Origin: a virus
Virus record (IMG/VR): IMGVR_UViG_3300042010_000030
Span: 28,780 to 92,779 of that record
DNA: 64,000 nt
Reading direction: 5' to 3' (one strand)
Position numbers and translations under genes: made by a program. Shown here piece by piece: positions 54,874 through 62,864 of the stretch; positions within the stretch are counted from its first letter, which is position 1; every line of letters begins with the position of its first letter. A model generated the notes under the pieces. It did no database searches and had not been told where the DNA came from. It worked only from the letters and a program-made list of their open reading frames with translations.

Positions 54874-55914
54874 TTAGAAGCCCTGCAAAATACGGTTTTT
54901 ATCAAGCACTTCAAGTTCGGTAAAGCTCAAGCTGATCGTTGTGGAGAACGGGCTACCGTCGGCAAACGATGCATAGTGGCTATCTGAACCTTGTTGTACG
55001 TTGAAGTCGGTCAATGCACATGTGGAGATCTTGAACAACCATTCGTTTTCTTGACCATCCTTCTTGAGGAACTGGATGTCGAACGTCGAAGGGTAGCTCC
55101 AGTAGAGGTTAGACATGTTCAACTTCTTTTCTGGTGCTCTGTGGAACTTCAGGGTGTCAACAATCTCTTTGATTGCAATCTGCTCTGCTGGACTACGCGG
55201 GATGAACTTGAACGTGAAGTTGAAGGTACGGTTCGACACACCTTTAAACAGCACTTCAACATACGGGTTCTCAACCATCTGATTGGCCCATGTATATGCA
55301 TCAGCGATCTTACCAGGTAGCACTGCATCAGCAACCTTAATCCCAGTCATTTTCAGGATTTCAGGTAGCGCTTCTTTCGATGTGTTCCATGCATTCTTCC
55401 ATGCTTCAAACGAAGACATGTCACCAGAACCACCCCAGGCATCCATCACAGCCCCTGCAACCCCTAAATCAGACGCGTTCCATGTAGACTGATACGATGT
55501 CTGAATCGATGGTGGCATGTGTAGTGCAATCGCAGTGTCGATGCGTACGGTATTGCCTGAGAAGTGCCGAGCAAGACTGTTAGAGCCTTTCTGCTCCATG
55601 CGTGCCTCATCACCCTCAATAACCTTGTACTGCTTACCTGCATACTGGGAACCACTGATCGCGTTGATGTTGATCAGCATGATGTTCTGTGTTGCTTCGG
55701 TATCGACGTCCAACGGGAACTTCAGAAATTTGTATTGACGTTTCCCTGAGGCAAGTTTATCCTCAAGTCTTTTGATCCGAGTAATTTTCTTTTCTGGTGG
55801 TGCTGCATATGAAGTCGCACCTTTAGGGTGCATGAAATCGTCATACATCTCTTTGGCTGACGCTTTCACGCTGCCATAAGTGTTGCTGATCGAATCAATA
55901 ATATCGCCGGCCAT
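54874..55914 (-). CDS. baseplate/tail-tube cap protein gp48/gp54-like
   Basis: A 346-residue protein. KFPLDVDTEATQNIMLININ near residue 60 and FTFKFIPRSPAEQIAIKEIV then FHRAP near residue 230 are the gp54/gp48 tube-initiator pattern. These cap the tail tube on the baseplate. It lies between gp53 and the head completion gene. Confidence 0.78.
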   Translation of the reverse strand: MAGDIIDSISNTYGSVKASAKEMYDDFMHPKGATSYAAPPEKKITRIKRLEDKLASGKRQYKFLKFPLDVDTEATQNIMLININAISGSQYAGKQYKVIEGDEARMEQKGSNSLARHFSGNTVRIDTAIALHMPPSIQTSYQSTWNASDLGVAGAVMDAWGGSGDMSSFEAWKNAWNTSKEALPEILKMTGIKVADAVLPGKIADAYTWANQMVENPYVEVLFKGVSNRTFNFTFKFIPRSPAEQIAIKEIVDTLKFHRAPEKKLNMSNLYWSYPSTFDIQFLKKDGQENEWLFKISTCALTDFNVQQGSDSHYASFADGSPFSTTISLSFTELEVLDKNRILQGF

Positions 55915-55927
55915 CTGTTACACCTCT

Positions 55928-56377
55928 TTAAACGAAGTTGATATCGTTTTCTGTGAGTACTGTGAATTTCCAACCACGTTTGACGCAATATGCCTCAGCA
56001 GCGGCCCACTTAGCCTGATTGACTGCATAGGTCGCAATCTCAGTCATGAAGCGCTCTTTGGTCTTCTTTGCAGTCATTGTTGGTTGTAATGTTTGGGCAT
56101 AAGGTTTGACTTCAATCAGGGTGATAATCTTCTCACCTGTAGGACCTTTAGCCACAACGAGGAAGTCTACAAAGTAGCGATGAGCGCGACCATCTACAGG
56201 ACTGATATATGGAATTACCACGTCCTCGGAATTCCAGCCAATGATGGTTGAACTTTCATCGAGTTTGCGCATCAGCTTATTTTCCCAACCGGATCGGAAC
56301 ACAACCTTAGTAGGATCACCAATGTACTTCGAAGGATTCTTGGGCTTGAAAACCCCTTGCTTATAATTCCTAGCCAT
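55928..56377 (-). CDS. head completion protein gp4-like, TnsA-like nuclease fold
   Basis: A 149-residue protein matching T4 gp4 (about 150 aa), required to finish DNA-filled heads before tail joining. The TnsA-like nuclease pattern is visible: FRSGWENKLMRKLDE, YFVDFLVVAKGPTGEKIITL then IEVKPYAQTL. The D and E-x-K residues could be catalytic. First gene of the minus-strand late operon; a late promoter ATAAATA lies 34 nt upstream. Confidence 0.83.
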   Translation of the reverse strand: MARNYKQGVFKPKNPSKYIGDPTKVVFRSGWENKLMRKLDESSTIIGWNSEDVVIPYISPVDGRAHRYFVDFLVVAKGPTGEKIITLIEVKPYAQTLQPTMTAKKTKERFMTEIATYAVNQAKWAAAEAYCVKRGWKFTVLTENDINFV

Positions 56378-56410
56378 ATGACTATTATCTGTTATGAGTT
56401 CTATTCAGAT

Positions 56411-56417
56411 TATTTAT
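56411..56417 (-). promoter_or_regulatory. late promoter
   Basis: ATAAATA on the minus strand, 34 nt before the gp4-like start. Confidence 0.65.
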
Positions 56418-56479
56418 TGATCGATTCAGCACGAGTCAAACCCAGTAAATGGTTTTATCTATCATTCAATCTTATTCAA

Positions 56480-56640
56480 TTTAAAAATACTATTATACAG
56501 ATCAAATTTTGACTGTATAATTCGTTCCTGAACGATCCAGACCTGAAAGAATTTAACTATTATTCAGATTCAATTGATTTAAAAATACTATTATACAGGC
56601 ATGCAATCCACTGTATAATTCGTATCCAACGATTCGTGAT
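56480..56640. repeat. two copies of a symmetric promoter-like inverted repeat
   Basis: ATTATACAG-N12-CTGTATAAT occurs at 56492-56521 and again at 56590-56619, exactly 98 bp apart, with the same left flank (TTTAAAAATACT) and right flank (TCGT...AACGAT). By symmetry each unit offers TATAAT at -10 and TTATAC at -35 with a 17-nt spacer on both strands. It lies in the AT-rich divergent region (56378-56670), which has no gene. Confidence 0.7.
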
Positions 56641-56670
56641 GCTTTTAGGCCAACCCTGGAGTGATGTGAG

Positions 56671-56886
56671 ATGCAACCAAAACAAAAGCGTATCAAGCGA
56701 TATGCTGATGGATTTTACTACCCTGAACGCAAGATGCTGTTCTTCTGGGTACCGTACGGCATAGACAAATGCTTCCGTACGCTTGACAACGCACGCAATT
56801 TCCTAGATAAACAGCACGCCAGGGAGTTGCATCAGATCCACAAAGCCCAGGCCATCGAAGTGTTCACATGGAAACCTGAAGAATGA
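56671..56886 (+). CDS. paralogue 1 of a three-copy DGxYYP family
   Basis: A 71-residue protein (MQPKQKRIKRYADGFYYPER...) in a tandem set of three at 56671, 56883 and 57119. Shared: a basic start KRxK, DGxYYP, (L/M)FFW or FWW, then a helix with LDK(Q/K). They overlap by ATGA and are one translation unit. The fold may be a small beta-hairpin with a helix. Function unknown. Confidence 0.72.
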   Translation: MQPKQKRIKRYADGFYYPERKMLFFWVPYGIDKCFRTLDNARNFLDKQHARELHQIHKAQAIEVFTWKPEE

Positions 56887-57122
56887 AACCGACAAAGAAA
56901 CGCGTTCGTCTAGCACAAGATGGTTGGTACTACCCACAGTACAGGTGTATGTTCTTCTGGTGTCATTATGACAAGCAGGGCTGGATTTTTGATGAATGCG
57001 CCGTCGTCAGGTATTCAACGCAAGATGCTGCAATGTCGTTCCTGCACGACGTACACGAAGAGGATATCCGTAACATCAAAAAATCCAAGAACGCCAAAAT
57101 CATCGAGTATGTGCAATCATGA
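56883..57122 (+). CDS. paralogue 2 of the DGxYYP family
   Basis: A 79-residue protein (MKPTKKRVRLAQDGWYYPQY...) with MFFWCHYDKQG. Between copies 1 and 3, overlapping both by 4 nt. Confidence 0.72.
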   Translation: MKPTKKRVRLAQDGWYYPQYRCMFFWCHYDKQGWIFDECAVVRYSTQDAAMSFLHDVHEEDIRNIKKSKNAKIIEYVQS

Positions 57123-57364
57123 AACAGCGCGTGAAAATGACAAGGGACGGCCTGTATTATCCACAGTACAAGTGGTTGTTCTGGTGGCGTCACTATAGGC
57201 ATGAGAATAGCTTAGGTTGGGCTGGTACTACATGGAAGGAACGCCAAGGTGAGATCATTTGGACCGATTCAGACGCAGCAGCCCTTGCGTATCTCGATAA
57301 GAAATACGCGGACAGCATCGCTAAACAAACAATCGCATGGATCAGTTGGAACAAACCAATATAA
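57119..57364 (+). CDS. paralogue 3 of the DGxYYP family
   Basis: An 81-residue protein (MKQRVKMTRDGLYYPQYKWL...) with LFWWRHY and a longer insert. Coupled to the dCMP deaminase by a stop/start overlap. Confidence 0.72.
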   Translation: MKQRVKMTRDGLYYPQYKWLFWWRHYRHENSLGWAGTTWKERQGEIIWTDSDAAALAYLDKKYADSIAKQTIAWISWNKPI

Positions 57365-57858
57365 TGAATAAGCATCAGGTCTTCATGAACATGGCACTTG
57401 ACCTCGCACTGTTGTCTAAGTGCGTGTCGATGCAAGTCGGTGTACTTGCAGTCAATGAACGTGGTCGCATCATCGCTACAGGGGTCAACGGGACGCCATC
57501 GGGCGCTCCTAACTGCTGTGACGTGCACAAAGAGCGTGGCCCTGAACACTCTGCATGGTCTGAAGAGCATGAGATTCATGGTGAGATGAACACCATCATT
57601 GAGATGGCACGTTCGACGGTGAAGTACAACGAGGTAACGTTTTACTCAACGCACTGCCCATGTAACAATTGCCTGAAACATATGCTCGCTCTGACAACAC
57701 CAGAAGCACCAGTCAAGCGAATCATATATAATGAGGTGTATTATCGTACACCAGCTGGTCAACTCCCTAAGCAAGTAAACACTTGCAAGTTGCTCAACGT
57801 TGAACTTCTATCTATCCAGGAAATTGTTGCAAATGAACTCCAACCGCAAATCGCGTGA
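57364..57858 (+). CDS. dCMP deaminase
   Basis: A 164-residue member of the cytidine/deoxycytidylate deaminase fold. It has the zinc site: HGEMN near residue 78 (HxE, with the proton-shuttling Glu) and CPCNNC near residue 99 (PCxxC). In T4 the enzyme (gene cd) makes dUMP from dCMP for dTMP synthesis. Its start overlaps the stop of the third paralogue. Confidence 0.9.
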   Translation: MNKHQVFMNMALDLALLSKCVSMQVGVLAVNERGRIIATGVNGTPSGAPNCCDVHKERGPEHSAWSEEHEIHGEMNTIIEMARSTVKYNEVTFYSTHCPCNNCLKHMLALTTPEAPVKRIIYNEVYYRTPAGQLPKQVNTCKLLNVELLSIQEIVANELQPQIA

Positions 57859-57979
57859 ACGTACTACTGATGACCTGCGCTGTGTTGAACCATACAAGCG
57901 CTCTACCAAAGAAAAGCAAGCATGGCAGCGTGGTAGTCATGGACCTAGGCAGTACACGAAATTGGAAGATTTTTCATGA
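57833..57979 (+). CDS. small basic hypothetical protein
   Basis: A 48-residue protein (MNSNRKSRERTTDDLRCVEP...) rich in Arg and Lys. It overlaps the deaminase by 26 nt and the next gene by 4 nt. Possibly nucleic-acid binding. Function unknown. Confidence 0.58.
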   Translation: MNSNRKSRERTTDDLRCVEPYKRSTKEKQAWQRGSHGPRQYTKLEDFS

Positions 57980-58410
57980 GACAGATCAACAAGCTATTAC
58001 CAGTACACGAGATCTTTAAACTTGTTGCCGACCTTAATGGAACGGTTGACGAAAAGGCTCGCTTACTTGCACAATACGACCGCAAGGACGTTCGTTGGTT
58101 AGTTGACATCGCCTACAACGGTGAACAACCTTATCCGATCCCTGAGTACAAGCCCTCTAATCGCCCTCACACAGTTGGCTTCATGACCCTGTTGAATGCA
58201 CTGCCTAAGTTGAATGCAGCGCTGCAATACAAGGACAACAAGGCCGTGTATGATCGCAACTTGAAGCTTGTTCTGGAAAACGTGAGTGTCGGTGATGTTG
58301 ACCTACTGATCAGCGTTCTTCAAGGTAAGAAAATAGAGGGGGTAAGTAAGGCCGTGCTGAAACGAGTCTACCCAACCTTTTTTCGTGAATCCGATGATGA
58401 AGCTGTTTAA
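57976..58410 (+). CDS. DUF6433-like phage protein
   Basis: A 144-residue, mostly helical protein. LADLNGTVDEKARLLAQYDR-like text with VRWLVDIAYN and NVSVGDVDLLISVLQGKKIE then VSKAVLKRVYPTFF resembles DUF6433, a family from T4-like phages with no known role. ATGA overlap with the previous gene. Confidence 0.7.
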   Translation: MRQINKLLPVHEIFKLVADLNGTVDEKARLLAQYDRKDVRWLVDIAYNGEQPYPIPEYKPSNRPHTVGFMTLLNALPKLNAALQYKDNKAVYDRNLKLVLENVSVGDVDLLISVLQGKKIEGVSKAVLKRVYPTFFRESDDEAV

Positions 58411-58434
58411 TTATATCAAGAAGGAAGCGATGTC

Positions 58435-58662
58435 ATGGTTTGGGCGTATGTGATTGGTTATTTTATTATTGGTGTGATTGCATTAGCGTTTGGTATTTTT
58501 ACTGCCAACCACTGTTTTTCTGATGAAGCGCGGCGAAAACTTCGGACGGACAACTCTGAAATGGCGTGCTTTGTCGTCGTATGTGTATTGCTCTGGTGGC
58601 TCACGCTACCAATACACTTCACGCTCTTTATTGCGAAATACGCAAAGAATATGGTGAAGTAA
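58435..58662 (+). CDS. small two-helix membrane protein
   Basis: A 75-residue protein with hydrophobic segments at residues 3-22 (AYVIGYFIIGVIALAFGIFT) and about 42-65 (MACFVVVCVLLWWLTLPIHF). Both ends are short. It could be a holin-like or immunity protein; undecided. A second small membrane gene follows. Confidence 0.68.
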   Translation: MVWAYVIGYFIIGVIALAFGIFTANHCFSDEARRKLRTDNSEMACFVVVCVLLWWLTLPIHFTLFIAKYAKNMVK

Positions 58663-58811
58663 TGAACACAATCATCGCAATTGCGATCATCATTGTAGCG
58701 CTGGGTATTACCAGTTTTGTGATCCACAAGTTCTTTCCTAAGTGGAAGAAGTGGGAACCGCTGATGTTGATAGTGGAACTTCTTTCACTGTTTACAATGT
58801 TCATCGATTAG
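58662..58811 (+). CDS. small membrane protein
   Basis: A 49-residue protein (MNTIIAIAIIIVALGITSFV...) with one clear N-terminal helix and a second hydrophobic end (LMLIVELLSLFTMFI). The start overlaps the stop of the previous gene (TAATG). Confidence 0.65.
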   Translation: MNTIIAIAIIIVALGITSFVIHKFFPKWKKWEPLMLIVELLSLFTMFID

Positions 58812-58819
58812 AGGTAATC

Positions 58820-58969
58820 ATGAGTCACGATCATCAACGAGGTGATATCAAACACAGTGCAGTTGGTGCACTTGTTACATCACCTTTGTTCCGTAGTAAG
58901 ACTGAGAGCCCTAAGAAAGGTAAGGGTTCTTATAAGCGTCAAAAGTGCTTTACAACTGATAATTCCTGA
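58820..58969 (+). CDS. ArfA-like ribosome-rescue protein
   Basis: A 49-residue protein. MSHDHQRGDIKHSAVGALVT, SPLFRSKTESPKKGKGSYKR matches the working core of ArfA ([20 protein letters not shown] then [20 protein letters not shown]). ArfA enters the empty mRNA channel of stalled ribosomes and recruits RF2. Here the hydrophobic tail that destabilises host ArfA is missing, as in the truncated active form. GAGG lies before the ATG (TTAGAGGTAATC). Likely a phage rescue factor that works when mRNA is degraded. Confidence 0.8.
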   Translation: MSHDHQRGDIKHSAVGALVTSPLFRSKTESPKKGKGSYKRQKCFTTDNS

Positions 58970-59021
58970 AATAACATCTGGCATCTTCAAATAAGCAGTT
59001 CAACTTAATGTGGAGCAACAA

Positions 59022-59621
59022 ATGAAACAACAGTTTGACGCAATCCTGAAAGAGTGGTCACCTCTGCGAAGTGGTGACTCCACCATTCTTCGTGGTGCGA
59101 TCTATGGCGACGAGGCTGGTCGTTTCTGTGATGGTGAGGCCATTCGCACTTCGGCTGTTCTCGATGGTTCGCTCAGTGAAGGTAACATCATTCAAACCCG
59201 TAACACTCGCTACCTGCTTGGCAAGCGTGCTGGCACCGAGTTCAATGACGGTCATGAGGTTGAAGACACCACAGAAGATCAGATTGCTAGCCTGCGTGGT
59301 TACATGAACGCTCGTGGTTACAACATGGTCTACAGCGATAGTTCGGTGTACTTCCGCATGAAAGATCCACTTGCACGCACCCCGAACAATCAAGTATCGT
59401 TCCGCACTGCTGTTGTGTGGCACAACAAGGCACTTGCCTTCACATGGGTCGCTCCTAACGGTTCACATCGGTTTGTTGCTACGCCAGAACAAATGATCGA
59501 GTTCCGCAAGGTACGGAAAGTCAAGTTGCAAGTAACAGGCAATCGCATCATCGTGCAGACGCACAAGATCAGCTATGTTACCAAAGCAGTTGATGTTAAC
59601 GCGCTGCTCGACTCGCTGTAA
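59022..59621 (+). CDS. hypothetical protein
   Basis: A 199-residue protein (MKQQFDAILKEWSPLRSGDS...). GGAG lies 6 nt before ATG 59022. Mixed fold with a strand-rich end (KLQVTGNRIIVQTHKISYVT). No family recognised. Its stop overlaps the next start (TAATG). Confidence 0.7.
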   Translation: MKQQFDAILKEWSPLRSGDSTILRGAIYGDEAGRFCDGEAIRTSAVLDGSLSEGNIIQTRNTRYLLGKRAGTEFNDGHEVEDTTEDQIASLRGYMNARGYNMVYSDSSVYFRMKDPLARTPNNQVSFRTAVVWHNKALAFTWVAPNGSHRFVATPEQMIEFRKVRKVKLQVTGNRIIVQTHKISYVTKAVDVNALLDSL

Positions 59622-59872
59622 TGGCACGCACTATGTACACAGCGGTATCTGAGCGCTGTAGTGGCAGTGGTCTAAATAGATGGATGGCAAAGACGTCGCA
59701 GTATGATGGTTATAGAGGGCACTTCGGATATCGTGGTGATCCTATTATCTACCGAACAACTGATGACAATCCGTTCTGTGTCATAGTGCAATCAGAGATA
59801 CAACTCACAGGCTGGTTTGAAGACCATGATCGAAACTTGGTTCAGCCTGTGTTAGCTGCAATAGCAAACTAA
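59621..59872 (+). CDS. small hypothetical protein
   Basis: An 83-residue protein (MARTMYTAVSERCSGSGLNR...). Basic, Gly/Tyr/Arg-rich start, then strands. Coupled to the previous gene. Unknown. Confidence 0.62.
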   Translation: MARTMYTAVSERCSGSGLNRWMAKTSQYDGYRGHFGYRGDPIIYRTTDDNPFCVIVQSEIQLTGWFEDHDRNLVQPVLAAIAN

Positions 59873-59902
59873 TCCTTAATGACTTTTAATGAGAGTAGCA
59901 AA

Positions 59903-61951
59903 ATGTCCGAATCCTATGAAGGCTTTGAAGTAATTGAACTCGGTGGCGTCAAAACTGTAACCACCAAAGCAGCTTGCAACCACGTCTACGTCGTTGACGT
60001 GTCCTACTCGATGTACAACGATCTTCCAAAGATCCGTACTCACCTCAAGAACATCATCAGCATGGTCGCACAGCCTGATGACACTTTCTCGGTAATCTAC
60101 TTCAGCAGCCGCGGTCAATGTGGTGTTGTGTTCGAGAACGTCCTGGTTTCCGATGTGTCGACCATTGCGTCAATGCATGCTGCAATCGACCGTTACATCA
60201 AGCCAATCGGTGCTACTGGTTTCATGGACCCGATGAAGAAGGCTATGGAACTGAATCTTGACCCAACTAAGGTCAACAGCTACATCATGCTGACTGACGG
60301 TTACGACAACCAGTCGAATCGCGGTGACCTGATCGTTCAAGCTGGCAACCTGCCTGACGTGTTCAAAGCAGTAACGTTCATCGAATACGGCTACTACGCT
60401 GACCGTGAACTGCTGTCTGCAATGGCTGATGCTGCAAACGGTGTGCACATCTTCGCTGAAGGCGTGATCAACTACGAGGAAGCTGTCGAGAACGCTGTAC
60501 GTGGTGTGTCTCGCGTCAACAACATCGCAGTCAACATCAACAAGCGCGCCAAGCACGCAATCTTCGAACAGAACGGTCAGATCAAAATCGTTCCGACTGT
60601 TGAAGGTGTTGCACAGATCCCTGAAGACGTAACACGGGTTTACTCGGTAGTTCCAAGCGACGTGCTGTCGAAGCAACTGAGCGACGACCGTCTGTTCATG
60701 ATCATGTACTACGCTGCCAAGACTGGTGACAGTGAGCTGGTCTGGAAATGCTTGCAGGCTTCGGGTGATGTTGCACTGGTCGAGAAATACCAGAACGCAT
60801 TCACCAAACAGGAACTGTCGCAGTTCGAAGAATGGGTCGGCAAAGCAGTACTTGACGCATCCCTGCGCTATGTAAATGGCAAGGACCTGAATGCAGTCCC
60901 TAACAAGAATGCGCCTACTACTATCGACTTGCTGAACACGCTTGCAGGGGCTGACAGCTTCATCGTCACCGACTCGCCGTACTGGAGCTACAACAAGGTT
61001 GGTCGTTCGAGCACCACTGAAGCATTGCTGCCACGTTTTGTTCAATCGCCGATGTCTCGTGTGTCGATGAAAGGATTGGTCTTCAACGCTGAGCGTCCAA
61101 ACGTCAGCGTTCAAACCACTCTGTCTGGTCAGGTTGAACTGCCAGAAAACGAACACGGTCTGCCGAAGATGGTACCGAGTTTCATCACTCGCAACTATAC
61201 CATCATCAAAGATGGCATTCGCAACATGGAGAAACTGCCAGTTCTGTTCCCTGCTGCAATCGCTCCGACTCTGGAACACTTCGCTCATGAAGTGATTGAA
61301 GAGACTGAAGGCAAGTGCTACTGGGTATTTGACCTGTCGCGCATCCCTGTAATCAACCGCGCTATGGTTGAGAACGTGAAGCTGTCCGACTTCGTCAAGA
61401 CTGTTGAAGCTGTTACGACTGCTAAGGCAAGCCTGAAAGTTCTGTCTCACCTGATCAATGAACAGGGTGGCAGTACTGGTAAGATCGAAGGCATGATCAA
61501 CAAGTACGGCGAAGAAGGTGCTAAGTGGTTGTCTTCGATCGGTGTTCGTGATTACGGCTTCTCGCCTGTAGGCACTACTTCGACTGAAGCGACTGATGAA
61601 TATGAGTCGATTCAGGTTCTGTACAAGATCAAAGGCTTGTCGTCTCTGCCAGCGATCCCAGCAGTTCGCACTAAGGTTGAAGGTGGCAAGAAGCTGAACC
61701 TGGGCGACACGCTGATCAACAAGAACCTCGTTTCATACACTGGTGTCGACCAGGCAACTCTGGAAAACCTGAAGGGGATCATGACTGCTGAAAAGCGCAA
61801 GCTGGAAACTGTCCTGGCGAACGCGGTCTACACTCTGGTACTGGGTCGTAAGTGGTACGGTGATGATGAAGTTATTACCACTCAGGTTGAAATTGAAGGT
61901 CAAAAGGCTGACATGACAATCGAAAAAGTGCGCAAGTTCATCAAGATCTAA
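59903..61951 (+). CDS. von Willebrand factor A domain protein
   Basis: A 682-residue protein. Residues 25-210 form a vWA domain with the MIDAS site: VVDVSYSM (D-x-S-x-S), T in GATGFMDP, and TDGYD. The next 470 residues are unique, with a helical middle and a strand-rich end. No AAA partner is seen beside it in this window. vWA proteins in phages may work in assembly with AAA proteins; the role here is unknown. ATG 59903 follows GAGAGTAGCAAA. A terminator follows. Confidence 0.8.
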   Translation: MSESYEGFEVIELGGVKTVTTKAACNHVYVVDVSYSMYNDLPKIRTHLKNIISMVAQPDDTFSVIYFSSRGQCGVVFENVLVSDVSTIASMHAAIDRYIKPIGATGFMDPMKKAMELNLDPTKVNSYIMLTDGYDNQSNRGDLIVQAGNLPDVFKAVTFIEYGYYADRELLSAMADAANGVHIFAEGVINYEEAVENAVRGVSRVNNIAVNINKRAKHAIFEQNGQIKIVPTVEGVAQIPEDVTRVYSVVPSDVLSKQLSDDRLFMIMYYAAKTGDSELVWKCLQASGDVALVEKYQNAFTKQELSQFEEWVGKAVLDASLRYVNGKDLNAVPNKNAPTTIDLLNTLAGADSFIVTDSPYWSYNKVGRSSTTEALLPRFVQSPMSRVSMKGLVFNAERPNVSVQTTLSGQVELPENEHGLPKMVPSFITRNYTIIKDGIRNMEKLPVLFPAAIAPTLEHFAHEVIEETEGKCYWVFDLSRIPVINRAMVENVKLSDFVKTVEAVTTAKASLKVLSHLINEQGGSTGKIEGMINKYGEEGAKWLSSIGVRDYGFSPVGTTSTEATDEYESIQVLYKIKGLSSLPAIPAVRTKVEGGKKLNLGDTLINKNLVSYTGVDQATLENLKGIMTAEKRKLETVLANAVYTLVLGRKWYGDDEVITTQVEIEGQKADMTIEKVRKFIKI

Positions 61952-61965
61952 GTCTTACCTCGCTG

Positions 61966-61998
61966 TAATAAAGGGCTGCCGCTAAGGCGGCCTTTTTA
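61966..61998 (+). terminator. intrinsic terminator
   Basis: AAGGGCTGCC - GCTAA - GGCGGCCTTTTT after the vWA gene. Confidence 0.85.
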
Positions 61999-61999
61999 C

Positions 62000-62029
62000 T
62001 TTACAAAGTGCCAAACTCCGATGTATACT
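62000..62029 (+). promoter_or_regulatory. promoter after the terminator
   Basis: TTTACA (62000-62005), 18 nt, TATACT (62024-62029). It begins right after the terminator T-run. Confidence 0.65.
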
Positions 62030-62076
62030 CATACGTGAGCAAGTCTAACTTTAATTAACCATATGTGAGAAATCAA

Positions 62077-62433
62077 ATGAACATGAAAACTGTATTGAGC
62101 GCTGCACTGTTACTGGCCGCGATGTCTGCAAACGCCGACACATCTATTACCAGAGGTGCAGACGGTGGGCTCATTGTCCATGAAATCAAAACGGAAAGCG
62201 TCACTGCCGTCGATGAAGGGGCCGGCTGCCGCACCCTAGAAGAACTGACACTCGCGCACAAGACGCCCGCAGTCATGAAACATATGTTCGGCACTAAACG
62301 TTGCGGCATCATCAACGTAGGCGATAAACTCAATCTCGTGATTGGCGCAAACACTGGTAATAAGTCAGTCGTGAAAGTCTACGTCGCGGACGGTCTGTTC
62401 TTCTATGTACCAGGCTACGTCTTCGGTCGTTAA
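62077..62433 (+). CDS. small periplasmic protein
   Basis: A 118-residue protein with a clear cleavable signal peptide (MKTVLSAALLLAAMSANADT; cut probably after ANA). The mature part has two cysteines (AGCRTLEEL, KRCGI) that may form a disulfide. Early phage proteins exported like this often alter envelope or receptor (inference). Confidence 0.72.
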   Translation: MNMKTVLSAALLLAAMSANADTSITRGADGGLIVHEIKTESVTAVDEGAGCRTLEELTLAHKTPAVMKHMFGTKRCGIINVGDKLNLVIGANTGNKSVVKVYVADGLFFYVPGYVFGR

Positions 62434-62456
62434 TTCATAAATTCTTGAGGTCTATT

Positions 62457-62648
62457 ATGGCTCGTGTATACGTTGTGAAGCCTGCTACCGGCGCAGTATG
62501 GTCGAGTGTTATGCCAAAGTCTGGTGTGTGGCGCAAAGAGTCTCTTGGGACGAAGTTCAGCAACACATGTCAAGTCGGTGCAATCACTCAGGACTTCCAT
62601 CCGTTCTCGCGTAAGAACAAGAAGCGCTTTCAGTTGCTTGATAAGTAA
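62457..62648 (+). CDS. small basic hypothetical protein
   Basis: A 63-residue protein (MARVYVVKPATGAVWSSVMP...) ending in a basic stretch (RKNKKRFQLLDK). GAGG precedes it. No known family. Confidence 0.62.
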   Translation: MARVYVVKPATGAVWSSVMPKSGVWRKESLGTKFSNTCQVGAITQDFHPFSRKNKKRFQLLDK

Positions 62649-62684
62649 CCACATCATTTAACTGATCAATAACAAGGTTGTACT

Positions 62685-62864
62685 ATGATTGATTCATACA
62701 AGATGTGGGAACGTGAGCTGAAGTCAGTTCTGTTCAGACATGTATCCGATGTGCCTGCTGACTTTGATACGGCACACGATTGGTATGAGGACTACGCCGA
62801 GGGCATTACACCCTCAGAGTCGGTTGAAAGGTTCTTAAATGTCAAGCGTGATGAGGCTCAGTGA
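62685..62864 (+). CDS. small acidic hypothetical protein
   Basis: A 59-residue helical protein (MIDSYKMWERELKSVLFRHV...). Its end overlaps the convergent HNH gene by 30 nt. Function unknown. Confidence 0.58.
   Translation: MIDSYKMWERELKSVLFRHVSDVPADFDTAHDWYEDYAEGITPSESVERFLNVKRDEAQ

Noticed and set aside
56480-56640. CRISPR-like repeats
   Set aside because: Only two copies, inverted-repeat type with 98-bp period; no array of short repeats and spacers and no cas genes.
60170-61450. 426-codon minus-strand frame opposite the vWA gene
   Set aside because: Shadow frame; the vWA protein on the plus strand has clear motifs and a ribosome site.
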